The translations under genes were made by a program, and so were the position numbers. DNA of 5,491 bases from an uncultured Clostridia bacterium (GTDB taxonomy: Bacteria > Bacillota > Clostridia > Christensenellales > Borkfalkiaceae): positions 1 through 5,491 of the forward strand of contig CANRCY010000102.1 in assembly GCA_947629225.1 (NCBI GenBank). The letters are read 5' to 3'. Below the pieces are notes generated by a model that did not search any database, had not been told where the DNA came from, and was given only the letters and a program-made list of their open reading frames with translations. The stretch's first letter is position 1; each line of letters begins with the position of its first letter. Below, one piece after another: positions 1 through 5,491 of the stretch.

Positions 1-1310
1 GTCTTGAAAATGCCGCCGTGCCCCGTAATGCGGTCGAGCTTGACGCCCTCCTCTTTGAGCATGATGTCGCACCCGACTTTTAATGCGCCGAATGCGGAAT
101 AGAGATGGCAGCGCATAAAGTTGGCAAGGTTGAAATTGCTGTCCGCCTTGCGCACGAAGAGCGGTCTGCCGTGGTCGACGTTCGTCACATGTTCGTTGGA
201 GACATAGTTGTAAGAGAGCAAGCCGCCGCAGTCTTTATCCCCTTCGAGCGCCTTGAAGTAGAGGTCGTCATACAGCTTCCACTTGGGAAGGTCGACGCCG
301 AGCATCTTGGCAAATTCGCCGAACATGTTCACCCAGCCGTTGAGATCGGACGTGCAGTTGTTGCAGTGTACCATGCCGACGAGGTCCCCGACGGGGGTCG
401 TGACGAGGTCGATCTCGGGATAGGCTTTGGAGAGCTCCTTTTCGAGAACGATCATCGCGAACACCGACGTGCCCGCAGAGACGTTGCCCGTGCGTTTTTT
501 GACCGAGTTCGTGGCGACCATTCCCGTGCCCGCGTCGCCCTCGGGCGGGCAGAGCGGAATACCCGCTTTGAGGTTTCCCGAAGGATCGAGGAATCTTGCG
601 CCCTCTTCCGTGAGCCGCCCCGCCTCTTCGCCCGCAAGCAAAATGTCGGGCAGGATCTCCTCCACCTTGAAAGGCAGGTTCCTGTCCTTGACAAGTTCGT
701 CAAACTTTTTGAGCATAACGGGATTGTACCGTTTGGTAACAGGGTCTACGGGGAACATGCCCGAAGCCTCGCCGATGCCGAGCACCTTTCTTCCCGTCAA
801 TTTCCAATGAATATAGCCTTCGAGCGTCGTCTGGAACTTGATCTTCGGAACGTGCTCCTCTTTGTCGAGGATCGCCTGATAGAGATGAGCGATCGACCAG
901 CGCGCGGGGATATGGTAGCCGAAGAGCTCGGTGAGCCGATCTCCCGCGTATGCGGCGGTATTGTTCCGCCATGTGCGGAAGGGAACGAGGAGCTCCCCGT
1001 TCTCGTCAAAGACCATATAGCCGTGCATCATTGCCGAAAAGCCGATCGCACCGATCGTGGTGAGCGTTATACCGTACTTTTCTTTGACGTCGCCCGCCAT
1101 GTTCGCGTAGGCGCTCTGTAAGCCGATACGGATATCTTCGAGCGAATAAGACCAGATATTGCCGATGTGGCGGTTCTCCCATTCATGGCTGCCCGACGCG
1201 ATGACGTTATTGTCCCCGTCGACAAGCACTGCCTTGATACGGGTAGACCCGAACTCGATCCCGAGCGCCGTTCTCCCGCCGATGACCGCCTGTTTTGCAT
1301 GATCGTCCAT
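1..1310 (-). CDS. FGGY-family carbohydrate kinase (partial, 3' end outside window)
   Basis: Cytoplasmic ATP-dependent sugar kinase that would phosphorylate a pentulose or related sugar on entry to central metabolism. 436 codons are visible; the C-terminus lies beyond the left edge. Seen in order: the N-terminal phosphate motif LGIEFGSTRIKAV (residues 16-28), GFSAMMHGYMVFD (90-102) corresponding to the xylulokinase MHG region, the catalytic-type aspartate D259 in PEGDAGTG, a second phosphate motif TGNVSAGTS (274-282), and GHGGIF (430-435) where the adenosine-binding motif begins. FGGY kinases are usually about 500-550 residues, so roughly 90 may be missing. The ATG at 1310 is preceded by a G-run 11 bases upstream and a consensus promoter. 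A short tail of about 12 residues precedes the first strand. The substrate is not determined: xylulokinase-like or L-ribulokinase-like are both possible. The family call is firm, the specificity is not. Confidence 0.9.
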   Translation of the reverse strand, partial: MDDHAKQAVIGGRTALGIEFGSTRIKAVLVDGDNNVIASGSHEWENRHIGNIWSYSLEDIRIGLQSAYANMAGDVKEKYGITLTTIGAIGFSAMMHGYMVFDENGELLVPFRTWRNNTAAYAGDRLTELFGYHIPARWSIAHLYQAILDKEEHVPKIKFQTTLEGYIHWKLTGRKVLGIGEASGMFPVDPVTKRYNPVMLKKFDELVKDRNLPFKVEEILPDILLAGEEAGRLTEEGARFLDPSGNLKAGIPLCPPEGDAGTGMVATNSVKKRTGNVSAGTSVFAMIVLEKELSKAYPEIDLVTTPVGDLVGMVHCNNCTSDLNGWVNMFGEFAKMLGVDLPKWKLYDDLYFKALEGDKDCGGLLSYNYVSNEHVTNVDHGRPLFVRKADSNFNLANFMRCHLYSAFGALKVGCDIMLKEEGVKLDRITGHGGIFK

Positions 1311-1348
1311 TTGATTTTCTTCCCCCCTTTTTTGCATGCGCAAAGCGC

Positions 1349-1367
1349 AATATCATTATAAGATATT
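1349..1367. promoter_or_regulatory. Dyad symmetry centred on the -10 of the kinase promoter
   Basis: AATATC (1349-1354) and GATATT (1362-1367) form a perfect 6-base inverted repeat with a 7-base spacer that contains the -10 hexamer. A protein bound here would block RNA polymerase, so a repressor site is plausible. In AT-rich promoter DNA such a short dyad can also arise by chance. Confidence 0.3.
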
Positions 1368-1383
1368 TGTACGGAAATTTCAA
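1355..1383 (-). promoter_or_regulatory. Housekeeping (sigma-A type) promoter of the FGGY kinase
   Basis: Read on the minus strand, TTGAAA (1378-1383) is separated by exactly 17 bases from a perfect TATAAT (1355-1360). Transcription would begin near 1348, leaving a leader of about 37 bases before the ATG at 1310. The match is 11 of 12 positions with ideal spacing. No other gene lies between it and the kinase. Confidence 0.85.
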
Positions 1384-1418
1384 GAGTGTTACGGAAAATA
1401 TTTCCGAAAATTTTCCGT
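1370..1418. promoter_or_regulatory. Candidate operator: four CGGAAA half-sites around the -35 of the kinase promoter
   Basis: TACGGAAA occurs at 1370-1377 and again at 1390-1397, exactly 20 bases (about two helical turns) apart in the same orientation. Inverted copies TTTCCG lie at 1401-1406 and 1412-1417. The pair 1391-1399 and 1410-1418 forms a perfect 9-base inverted repeat (ACGGAAAAT/ATTTTCCGT). The first copy lies in the promoter spacer and the others just upstream of the -35, where activators or repressors of sugar genes commonly bind. The repeats are seen directly; the regulatory role and the regulator are inferred. Confidence 0.5.
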
Positions 1419-1560
1419 CCCGCCCCACACCCCTACCCCTCTCCCACAAAAAGGGTAAAAGACCCCCGAGGGGGCAGACCTGCCCCCATTTATGGGGGCG
1501 GGTGGCGCCGACAGGCGACAGGTGGGGGCAATCCCCGATCATGTCATGTTGAGCTACCAC
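1419..1560. repeat. GC-rich multi-palindrome intergenic element (REP/MITE-like)
   Basis: This gene-free stretch between the kinase promoter and the channel terminator differs sharply in composition from its AT-rich neighbour. It starts with C-rich sequence (CACCCCTACCCCTCTCCC). Packed perfect inverted repeats follow: CCCCC/GGGGG at 1463-1474, GGGGGCAG/CTGCCCCC at 1470-1487 and GCCCCCAT/ATGGGGGC at 1482-1499. The shared arm near 1481-1488 can also pair with TGGGGGCA at 1523-1530, so the hairpins are mutually exclusive. A 7-base tandem repeat CGACAGG occupies 1509-1522. The element ends with TGTCATGTTGAGC-like sequence. It resembles dispersed extragenic palindromic repeats, but only one copy is visible, so dispersal is inferred. 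It contains no believable gene. Confidence 0.5.
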
Positions 1561-1583
1561 AAAAAAACGCGGGTCGCCCCGCG
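1561..1583 (-). terminator. Rho-independent terminator of the mscS-family gene
   Basis: On the minus strand CGCGGG pairs with CCCGCG around a GCGA tetraloop (1568-1583), followed directly by seven T residues (complement of A 1561-1567). The stem begins 14 bases past the TAA stop of the channel gene, a standard intrinsic terminator layout. Confidence 0.88.
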
Positions 1584-1597
1584 CTTTTCCGATAGCA

Positions 1598-2587
1598 TTA
1601 CTTCTTTTCCTCTTCGTGCAGAACGATCTGCGGGAAAGGCACGCAAATGCCGTTCTCTTCGAACACCGTCTTGATCGCGCCGCGCATCTGGCGTTGCGCC
1701 GCAAAGAAGTCGCCCTCCTTGCACTTTGCGCCGAAGTGCAGATTCACGCTCGAATCGGCAAGCTCTTCCACGCCGTTAAAGTCGATGTCGCTCAAAAGAG
1801 AGGGGCACATCTCCTTGATTTTGGTTTTGTTCGCCTCAAACACATCCTTGACGTGTTGCAGGTTCTCCTCGTAGGGAATTCCGACGAGGACGGTCGGATA
1901 GGAATCTTCCCTGCTCTGGTTGATGAAGATCTTGATCGTGCTGTTGTTGGCAACGCGGATGTCGCCGCTGTAATTGATGAGCTTCGTGTTGCGGATCCCG
2001 ATCTCCTGCACGGTGCCGCGCCAACCGTCGATCGTGACGATGTCCCCCACTTGGAGCGTACCGTCGCAGACAAGGAAAATCCCCGCGACGACGTCGGCGA
2101 TGAGGCTCTGCATGCCAAGCCCGATGATGAGCGTCAGAACGCCTGCGCTTGCGATGAGCGCGCCGACGTTCATTCCCCAAACAGCGAGAACGGCGATGAC
2201 GCAGGCGACCCAGATGACGACTTTCACGATACTGTTCACGAGTTTCCCGATCGTGATCCTTCTCGGCGTATTTTTGAACACAAGGCGGATTACCGTGCAG
2301 GCAATGTACAGAACGAGCAGAGTAATGAAGAGCACCTGCGCCGTCTTGATGAGTTTGGGAATGATCGAATAGACAAATCGAAGCAGCGGGCTCATATCAT
2401 CGATGGGCACAAGGACCGTCTGTCCGTCTGCATTTTCTACCCATTTGCTTACGGCGAACCAACCGTTCACGGGATCGTTGATCTGGTTGTAAAAGACAAA
2501 ACTCAACACCGTGATCCCCGCAAAGACGAGGAGCAGAACAAACCCCGTATAGGTCAACCCCTTCCCTTTCTTCTTCGTTGTTTCCAT
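1598..2587 (-). CDS. MscS-family small-conductance mechanosensitive ion channel
   Basis: 329-residue inner-membrane channel of the type that opens under membrane tension and releases solutes on hypo-osmotic shock. Predicted membrane helices lie at about residues 13-33, 81-103 and 118-137, followed by the pore-lining helix at 141-173 rich in Gly and Ala (GLGMQSLIADVVAGIFLV). The MscS beta-domain signature follows (GDIVTIDGWRGTVQEIGIRN, about 181-200), then the alpha/beta C-terminal domain ending in charged EEEKK. About 50 residues between helices 1 and 2 form an extracytoplasmic loop. The ATG at 2587 is chosen because AGAGG sits 6 bases upstream and a perfect promoter lies just before it. The frame stays open to an ATG at 2704, but that start would lie upstream of the promoter and its extra 39 residues are Arg/Ala-rich and unlike a channel N-terminus. 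It is monocistronic, with a promoter and a terminator of its own. Confidence 0.93.
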   Translation of the reverse strand: METTKKKGKGLTYTGFVLLLVFAGITVLSFVFYNQINDPVNGWFAVSKWVENADGQTVLVPIDDMSPLLRFVYSIIPKLIKTAQVLFITLLVLYIACTVIRLVFKNTPRRITIGKLVNSIVKVVIWVACVIAVLAVWGMNVGALIASAGVLTLIIGLGMQSLIADVVAGIFLVCDGTLQVGDIVTIDGWRGTVQEIGIRNTKLINYSGDIRVANNSTIKIFINQSREDSYPTVLVGIPYEENLQHVKDVFEANKTKIKEMCPSLLSDIDFNGVEELADSSVNLHFGAKCKEGDFFAAQRQMRGAIKTVFEENGICVPFPQIVLHEEEKK

Positions 2588-2609
2588 AATTAACCTCTTT
2601 TTTTGAGGT

Positions 2610-2638
2610 ATTATAACACGCGCCCGCAGTGATGTCAA
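2610..2638 (-). promoter_or_regulatory. Perfect-consensus housekeeping promoter of the mscS-family gene
   Basis: Minus-strand TTGACA (2633-2638), a 17-base spacer and TATAAT (2610-2615) match the sigma-A/sigma-70 consensus at all 12 positions with ideal spacing. Initiation would fall near 2603, giving a very short leader of about 15 bases that holds little beyond the AGAGG ribosome binding site. Strong constitutive expression is inferred. Confidence 0.92.
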
Positions 2639-2647
2639 GCGCTTTGC

Positions 2648-2692
2648 AAAAAAAGCCAAAGGGCGCCGCGCGGCAAAAGCCGCGCGGCGCCC
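2648..2692 (-). terminator. Rho-independent terminator of spoIVA
   Basis: A perfect 14-bp GC-rich stem (2661-2674 with 2679-2692) closes a 4-base loop. On the minus strand it is followed by TTTGGC and then seven T residues. It begins 24 bases past the spoIVA stop and just before the channel promoter, so it separates the sporulation gene from the channel gene. Confidence 0.9.
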
Positions 2693-2716
2693 GTCCGTTT
2701 TCAAATGCTAAATTTC

Positions 2717-4183
2717 TCAGAGCAAGATGCAGATAACGCCGCCTTTCCCCTCGTTGACGATCCGCGTGACCGTCTTGCGCATCTTCTTTTGCAGTTTTTC
2801 TTCCATGGAGAGATTTTTATGGTAGAGTTCCTCTCCGAGGGTCTCCCGAAGCGTCCTGCCGAACATGTTGGTGTTCCAAGCCTTGTCGGGCTCGCGGGTC
2901 ATATCTTCGGAGAGTTCCTTTACGAAGGCTTCGCTCCGTTCGAGGCTTCCGAGCGCGGGGCTCACTTCGCCCGAGACGTCGACGCGAATGATGTGGTAGC
3001 TCGGCGCGGCGGCATGAAGATTCACCCCCACCCGTCCGCTCTTCTTCACGACCTTGGGCTCTTCGAGGCTCATCTCCTCCCCGTCGGGAGGCACAATGCC
3101 ATAGCCGTTCGCCTCCGCTTCGGCAAACGCCCTGCCGACGCGGTCGTAAAGTTTTTTCGCCTTGCCGAGGGAGGCGACATAGCTCATCAGTGCGAAATCG
3201 TTCCCGATCTCCACGCCGCACTGTTCGCCGAGAATGCGGTAGAACGCGCCGTCCTTCGCGGCGACGACGACATAGGCTTTCCCCGTTGCGGGTTCGAGCT
3301 TCATCGAAACGGGGGGAAGAAGCAGCTCGCTCTCGGAATATAAACCGTCGAGCAATGCGCAATCGCTCATTTTATTGATCTTCGGCGCGACGGAGCGCAA
3401 GCCCGAGAGCACCTCGGAGACGATCGCGCTGTCCGCTTCGAGCACGCGCGCCCAATCGGGCAGATCGACGTCGATCGAGAGAACGGGGAATTCATAGAGC
3501 AAACGCTCCAAAATCCCCCCGATCTCCTCTGCCGTCAGCTTTTCCGCATTGGCACAGACGACGGGTGCGCCGTATTTTTCTTCGAGCGCACAGCGGAGCT
3601 CTTCCGCTTTTGCGGGCTCGATACAATTGAGCAGGATGACGAACGGTTTTCCGATCGCTTTGAGTTCCTCGGCGGCGAGTTCTTCCGCCGTCTCGTAAGC
3701 CTCGCGCGGGATTCCCGTCACGGAGCCGTCGGTGGTGACGAGCACGCCGACGGTGGAATGGTCGCGGATTACCTTCCGCGTCCCCTCTGCGGCAGCCGTT
3801 TCGAAGGGAACGGGAGATTCGTTCCACGGCGTTTTAACAAGGCGCGGGCTTCCGTCTTCTTCGAAGCCGCTCGCGCCCGCCACGGGAAAGCCGACGCAGT
3901 CGATGAGCCGCACCTTTGCGGTCGCATTCTTAAAGGCGACTTCCGCCGCTTCTTCGGGAACGAATTTCGGCTCGGTCGTCATCACCGTTTTGCCCGAGCC
4001 CGACTGGGGCAATTCGTCCGTCATGCGCTGTTTCTTCGCGCCCGAAGCCGCGGGAAGCACGAGCTCCTCCATAAACCGTTTGATGAAGGTGGATTTCCCC
4101 GTGCGCACGGGTCCGACCACCCCCAAATAAATTTCGCCGTTGCAACGCGCGGCAATGTCCTCGTAAACGCTGTTATTTTCCAT
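2717..4183 (-). CDS. spoIVA: Stage IV sporulation protein A (spore coat morphogenetic ATPase)
   Basis: 488 residues, close to the 492 of Bacillus subtilis SpoIVA and similar along its whole length. In the family, SpoIVA is made in the mother cell, anchored on the forespore surface by SpoVM, and hydrolyses ATP to polymerise into the coat basement layer; it is also needed for cortex formation. Seen here: Walker A GPVRTGKST at residues 24-32 with the lysine at position 30 as in B. subtilis, the conserved DELPQSGSGKT and VMTTEPKFVP block (56-76) with sensor threonines T69/T70, and Walker B RLIDCVG with D95. TPWNESPVPF, GTRKVI and HSTVGVLVTTDGS follow. The C-terminus NEGKGGVICILL corresponds to the hydrophobic end of B. 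subtilis SpoIVA. The start is supported by GGAGG 9 bases upstream (4193-4197). All key ATPase residues are intact. It has its own promoter and terminator. Confidence 0.98.
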   Translation of the reverse strand: MENNSVYEDIAARCNGEIYLGVVGPVRTGKSTFIKRFMEELVLPAASGAKKQRMTDELPQSGSGKTVMTTEPKFVPEEAAEVAFKNATAKVRLIDCVGFPVAGASGFEEDGSPRLVKTPWNESPVPFETAAAEGTRKVIRDHSTVGVLVTTDGSVTGIPREAYETAEELAAEELKAIGKPFVILLNCIEPAKAEELRCALEEKYGAPVVCANAEKLTAEEIGGILERLLYEFPVLSIDVDLPDWARVLEADSAIVSEVLSGLRSVAPKINKMSDCALLDGLYSESELLLPPVSMKLEPATGKAYVVVAAKDGAFYRILGEQCGVEIGNDFALMSYVASLGKAKKLYDRVGRAFAEAEANGYGIVPPDGEEMSLEEPKVVKKSGRVGVNLHAAAPSYHIIRVDVSGEVSPALGSLERSEAFVKELSEDMTREPDKAWNTNMFGRTLRETLGEELYHKNLSMEEKLQKKMRKTVTRIVNEGKGGVICILL

Positions 4184-4218
4184 AAATAAACGCCTCCGCC
4201 GAAAGTCCTTGCTTGAAT

Positions 4219-4247
4219 ATCATATGGCGGAAGCGCAACGGATATGC
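4219..4247 (-). promoter_or_regulatory. Candidate sigma-E (mother-cell sporulation) promoter of spoIVA
   Basis: Minus-strand GCATATC (4241-4247), a 14-base spacer and CATATGAT (4219-4226) resemble the sigma-E consensus KMATATT-N14-15-CATACAHT, matching 6 of 7 positions in the -35 and 6 of 8 in the -10. Initiation near 4211 would give a leader of about 28 bases carrying the GGAGG site. B. subtilis spoIVA is transcribed by sigma-E, which supports the assignment. No good sigma-A promoter is seen in this gap. Confidence 0.65.
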
Positions 4248-4249
4248 GA

Positions 4250-4298
4250 AAAATTTTATCTGCCCCTTTGCGCCGCGTTAAAAAACGCGCACAGGGGC
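4250..4298 (-). terminator. Probable terminator after the HEAT-like gene
   Basis: Nested inverted repeats follow the TAG stop at 4307-4309. The outer arms are 4262-4267 and 4293-4298 (GCCCCT/AGGGGC), and the inner arms are CGCGTT (4274-4279) and AACGCG (4284-4289) around a 4-base loop. On the minus strand the T-run (TTTTT) arrives only about 10 bases after the stem, which is weaker than a classical terminator. Some readthrough into spoIVA is possible. Confidence 0.5.
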
Positions 4299-4306
4299 GG
4301 AATCGG

Positions 4307-5134
4307 CTATTTCTTTTCTTCGGGGATCCCCTGCATGCCCGATTGCTCCATGATCTCCAAATAATAGGGATCTTCGGAGAAATCGCGGATGCGCGTGTAC
4401 TCCCCTCCCAACGCCTCTATGGCGTATTTGAGTTCGCGGTATTCGAGGAAATTCGTCTCGTCGCGGTCGATCACGTCGAGCAGAACGGGCAGTGCGCGCT
4501 CGTCGCCATAGACGGCAAGGTAGCTCGCGTGCATGGGAAGTTCGTCGGGCGAAGTGCGGAAGGCGTTGAGCAGGATTTCGAACACGCGGTCGTCTTTTTG
4601 CTTGCACGCGGAGAGGATCTCGAGCATATACTCTCCCTCGACATGGTCGTTATAAAGGCGGATCGCCCGCTCCTTGACGGTATCGGCTCCGTTTTTCAGC
4701 CGCTCGACGACGGTATCTTTGACGTCCTCGTTCCAATCTCCCGTGAGCAGGTCGAAATAGACGTCAAACGCCTTTTCGCTGTCCCCCGCAAGGTTGACGG
4801 CGAGCGTGACGAGCTCCTCGTCGCCGCTCCGCATGAGATCGAGGAGCCCGTCGGGGCACCCGCGCGATTCGAGTTCGTTGCAAAGGAAATCGGAGACGGG
4901 AACTCCTTCACGCACATGGGCTTTCAGCGTTTCGACGAGCTCTTCGTCCGACATTTCCGCATAAAACCCCTTCGGCGTATTGCCCGCGCTTTTGAGATAG
5001 GTATCCCCGAAATTTTTATAGAGCTTCGGAATAATGCTCTCCCACTGCTTTTCGGTGTACTTCCCGTGGTTTTGTTCCATGTACTCGGAGAGCTTCTTGT
5101 CGAACAATCCGTCGAAGTCGATGATCTTTTTCAT
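4307..5134 (-). CDS. Hypothetical HEAT-like helical protein
   Basis: 275 residues, acidic, probably cytoplasmic, with no signal peptide or membrane segment. Not recognised as a named family. The N-terminal 50 residues (KKIIDFDGLFDKKL, then YTEKQWESIIPKLYKNFGDTY) look like a small helical cap. From about residue 60 onward there are successive antiparallel helix pairs: MSDEELVETLKAHV (61-74), DGLLDLMRSGDEELVTLAVNLA (95-116), KAFDVYFDLLTG (121-132), EYMLEILSACKQKDDRVFEILLNAFR (168-193), and DERALPVLLDVIDR then YRELKYAIEALGGE (211-245). The last pair most resembles HEAT/PBS-lyase-type repeats. Such solenoids usually mediate protein-protein contacts; no catalytic motif is visible. The ATG at 5134 has AGGAG 5 bases upstream and lies 8 bases after the preceding gene, so the two are probably cotranscribed and coupled. 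Confidence 0.85.
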   Translation of the reverse strand: MKKIIDFDGLFDKKLSEYMEQNHGKYTEKQWESIIPKLYKNFGDTYLKSAGNTPKGFYAEMSDEELVETLKAHVREGVPVSDFLCNELESRGCPDGLLDLMRSGDEELVTLAVNLAGDSEKAFDVYFDLLTGDWNEDVKDTVVERLKNGADTVKERAIRLYNDHVEGEYMLEILSACKQKDDRVFEILLNAFRTSPDELPMHASYLAVYGDERALPVLLDVIDRDETNFLEYRELKYAIEALGGEYTRIRDFSEDPYYLEIMEQSGMQGIPEEKK

Positions 5135-5139
5135 AAACG

Positions 5140-5144
5140 CTCCT
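5140..5144 (-). promoter_or_regulatory. Ribosome binding site overlapping the upstream stop codon
   Basis: AGGAG on the minus strand overlaps the TAG stop (5143-5145) of the preceding gene and sits 5 bases before the ATG at 5134. This layout favours translational coupling of the two genes and fixes the start of the HEAT-like protein. Confidence 0.8.
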
Positions 5145-5491
5145 ATATGATATAATTGAGGATTTGTTTCACGATCGCGGGGTTCGCGTCGAATCGGGCG
5201 GCGATCTCGCCGATCGAACGCTCGCTCTGTTTCAGTCTCGCTTCGCGGTAGATGACGGCGGAAATTGCCTCCGTCTCATCGGAAAGCCCCAGAGCTTCCG
5301 CGTCTTCGAGCGCGCGGTAAACGTCCTCCGCGGCGGCGAGGATTTTCTCTTCGTTCTCCTCTCCCGCGAGGGCATATTTGACGTAGACCGTGGCAAACGC
5401 GTCGAGAAAGGGTCCCCGTTTGCGGTTGCCGATCCGCGCCTTATGGGTAAAGAATTCGCGGTAGAGGCTGCACAGCACGACCCCGAAAGAA
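5143..5491 (-). CDS. Hypothetical protein with C-terminal helix-turn-helix-like segment (partial, 5' end outside window)
   Basis: 115 codons of an open frame are visible; the frame stays open to the right edge, so the true start is probably outside. A GTG at 5478 has no convincing ribosome binding site. The visible protein is almost entirely helical, with no membrane segment. The last 45 residues read as two helices (ETEAISAVIYREARL), then a segment shaped like a helix-turn-helix (SIGEIAARFDANPAIVKQIL). This pattern is reminiscent of the cyclin-like repeat of TFIIB-type proteins and of some bacterial domains of that fold. DNA binding is only suggested. The gene is followed after 8 bases by the HEAT-like gene, whose ribosome binding site overlaps its stop. 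I cannot name a family. Confidence 0.75.
   Translation of the reverse strand, partial: SFGVVLCSLYREFFTHKARIGNRKRGPFLDAFATVYVKYALAGEENEEKILAAAEDVYRALEDAEALGLSDETEAISAVIYREARLKQSERSIGEIAARFDANPAIVKQILNYII

Noticed and set aside
105..1121. 338-codon plus-strand open frame
   Set aside because: Codon-aligned antisense shadow of the FGGY kinase; its product is an Arg/Val/Glu-rich composition with no recognisable domain and no ribosome binding site.
1370..1385. Possible catabolite-repression (cre) site in TGAAATTTCCGTACA
   Set aside because: One base too long and with mismatches in the central CG context of the cre consensus; the CGGAAA half-site pattern explains the sequence better.
1439..1522. 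CRISPR-like repeats
   Set aside because: Only short palindromic arms and one 7-base tandem duplication are present; there are no regularly spaced direct repeats with unique spacers.
1463..1530. Mutually exclusive hairpins as a riboswitch or attenuator for the kinase
   Set aside because: The element lies upstream of the kinase promoter (start near 1348) and beyond the terminator of the channel gene, so neither transcript should normally contain it.
1295..1704. Small open frames on both strands across the intergenic element (85, 69, 60 and 165 codons)
   Set aside because: They translate palindromic GC-rich repeat and promoter or terminator DNA, giving Pro/Gly/Arg-rich sequence without ribosome binding sites or domains. 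This type of frame is a common spurious prediction inside extragenic repeats.
1616..2593. 325-codon plus-strand open frame
   Set aside because: Exactly antisense and in register with the MscS-family gene; the predicted product is Asp/Arg/His-rich low-complexity sequence typical of reverse-complemented membrane protein codons.
2705..3343. 212-codon plus-strand open frame opposite the end of spoIVA
   Set aside because: In-register antisense shadow of a gene that is clearly conserved on the minus strand.
4244..5155. 303-codon plus-strand open frame
   Set aside because: In-register antisense of the HEAT-like gene, explained by that gene lacking TTA, CTA and TCA codons.

Overview
The window looks like chromosomal DNA from an endospore-forming Bacillota, most likely a moderately GC-rich, possibly uncultured, Clostridia member. 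The strongest evidence is a full-length spoIVA gene, a spore-coat morphogenesis ATPase found essentially only in endospore formers. Further support comes from strong GGAGG-type ribosome binding sites, textbook TTGACA/TATAAT promoters and an apparent sporulation sigma-E promoter. Genus-level placement is not possible from this sequence.

All five supported genes lie on the minus strand, so transcription runs right to left. From the right edge, an unrecognised protein with a C-terminal helix-turn-helix-like segment (partial, cut by the edge) is followed after 8 bases by a 275-residue helical, HEAT-like protein. These two look translationally coupled. A hairpin follows, then spoIVA with its own sigma-E-like promoter and a 14-bp hairpin terminator. 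Next is an MscS-family mechanosensitive channel gene with a perfect-consensus housekeeping promoter and a terminator 14 bases after its stop. A gene-free stretch of about 290 bases separates it from an FGGY-family sugar kinase that runs off the left edge. That stretch holds a GC-rich multi-palindrome element and the kinase promoter, which is surrounded by repeated CGGAAA half-sites.

The genes do not form one pathway. spoIVA, the channel and the kinase are each insulated by a terminator and a promoter, and appear to be controlled separately: sporulation, constitutive/osmotic, and probably sugar-responsive. The two right-hand genes form the only operon.

I found no strong case for a new defence, mobile or RNA-based system. 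The points most worth following up are the operator-like architecture of the kinase promoter, the palindromic intergenic element, the sigma-E promoter of spoIVA and the two unrecognised right-hand proteins. All long plus-strand reading frames are exactly in register with minus-strand codons and are best explained as shadows.
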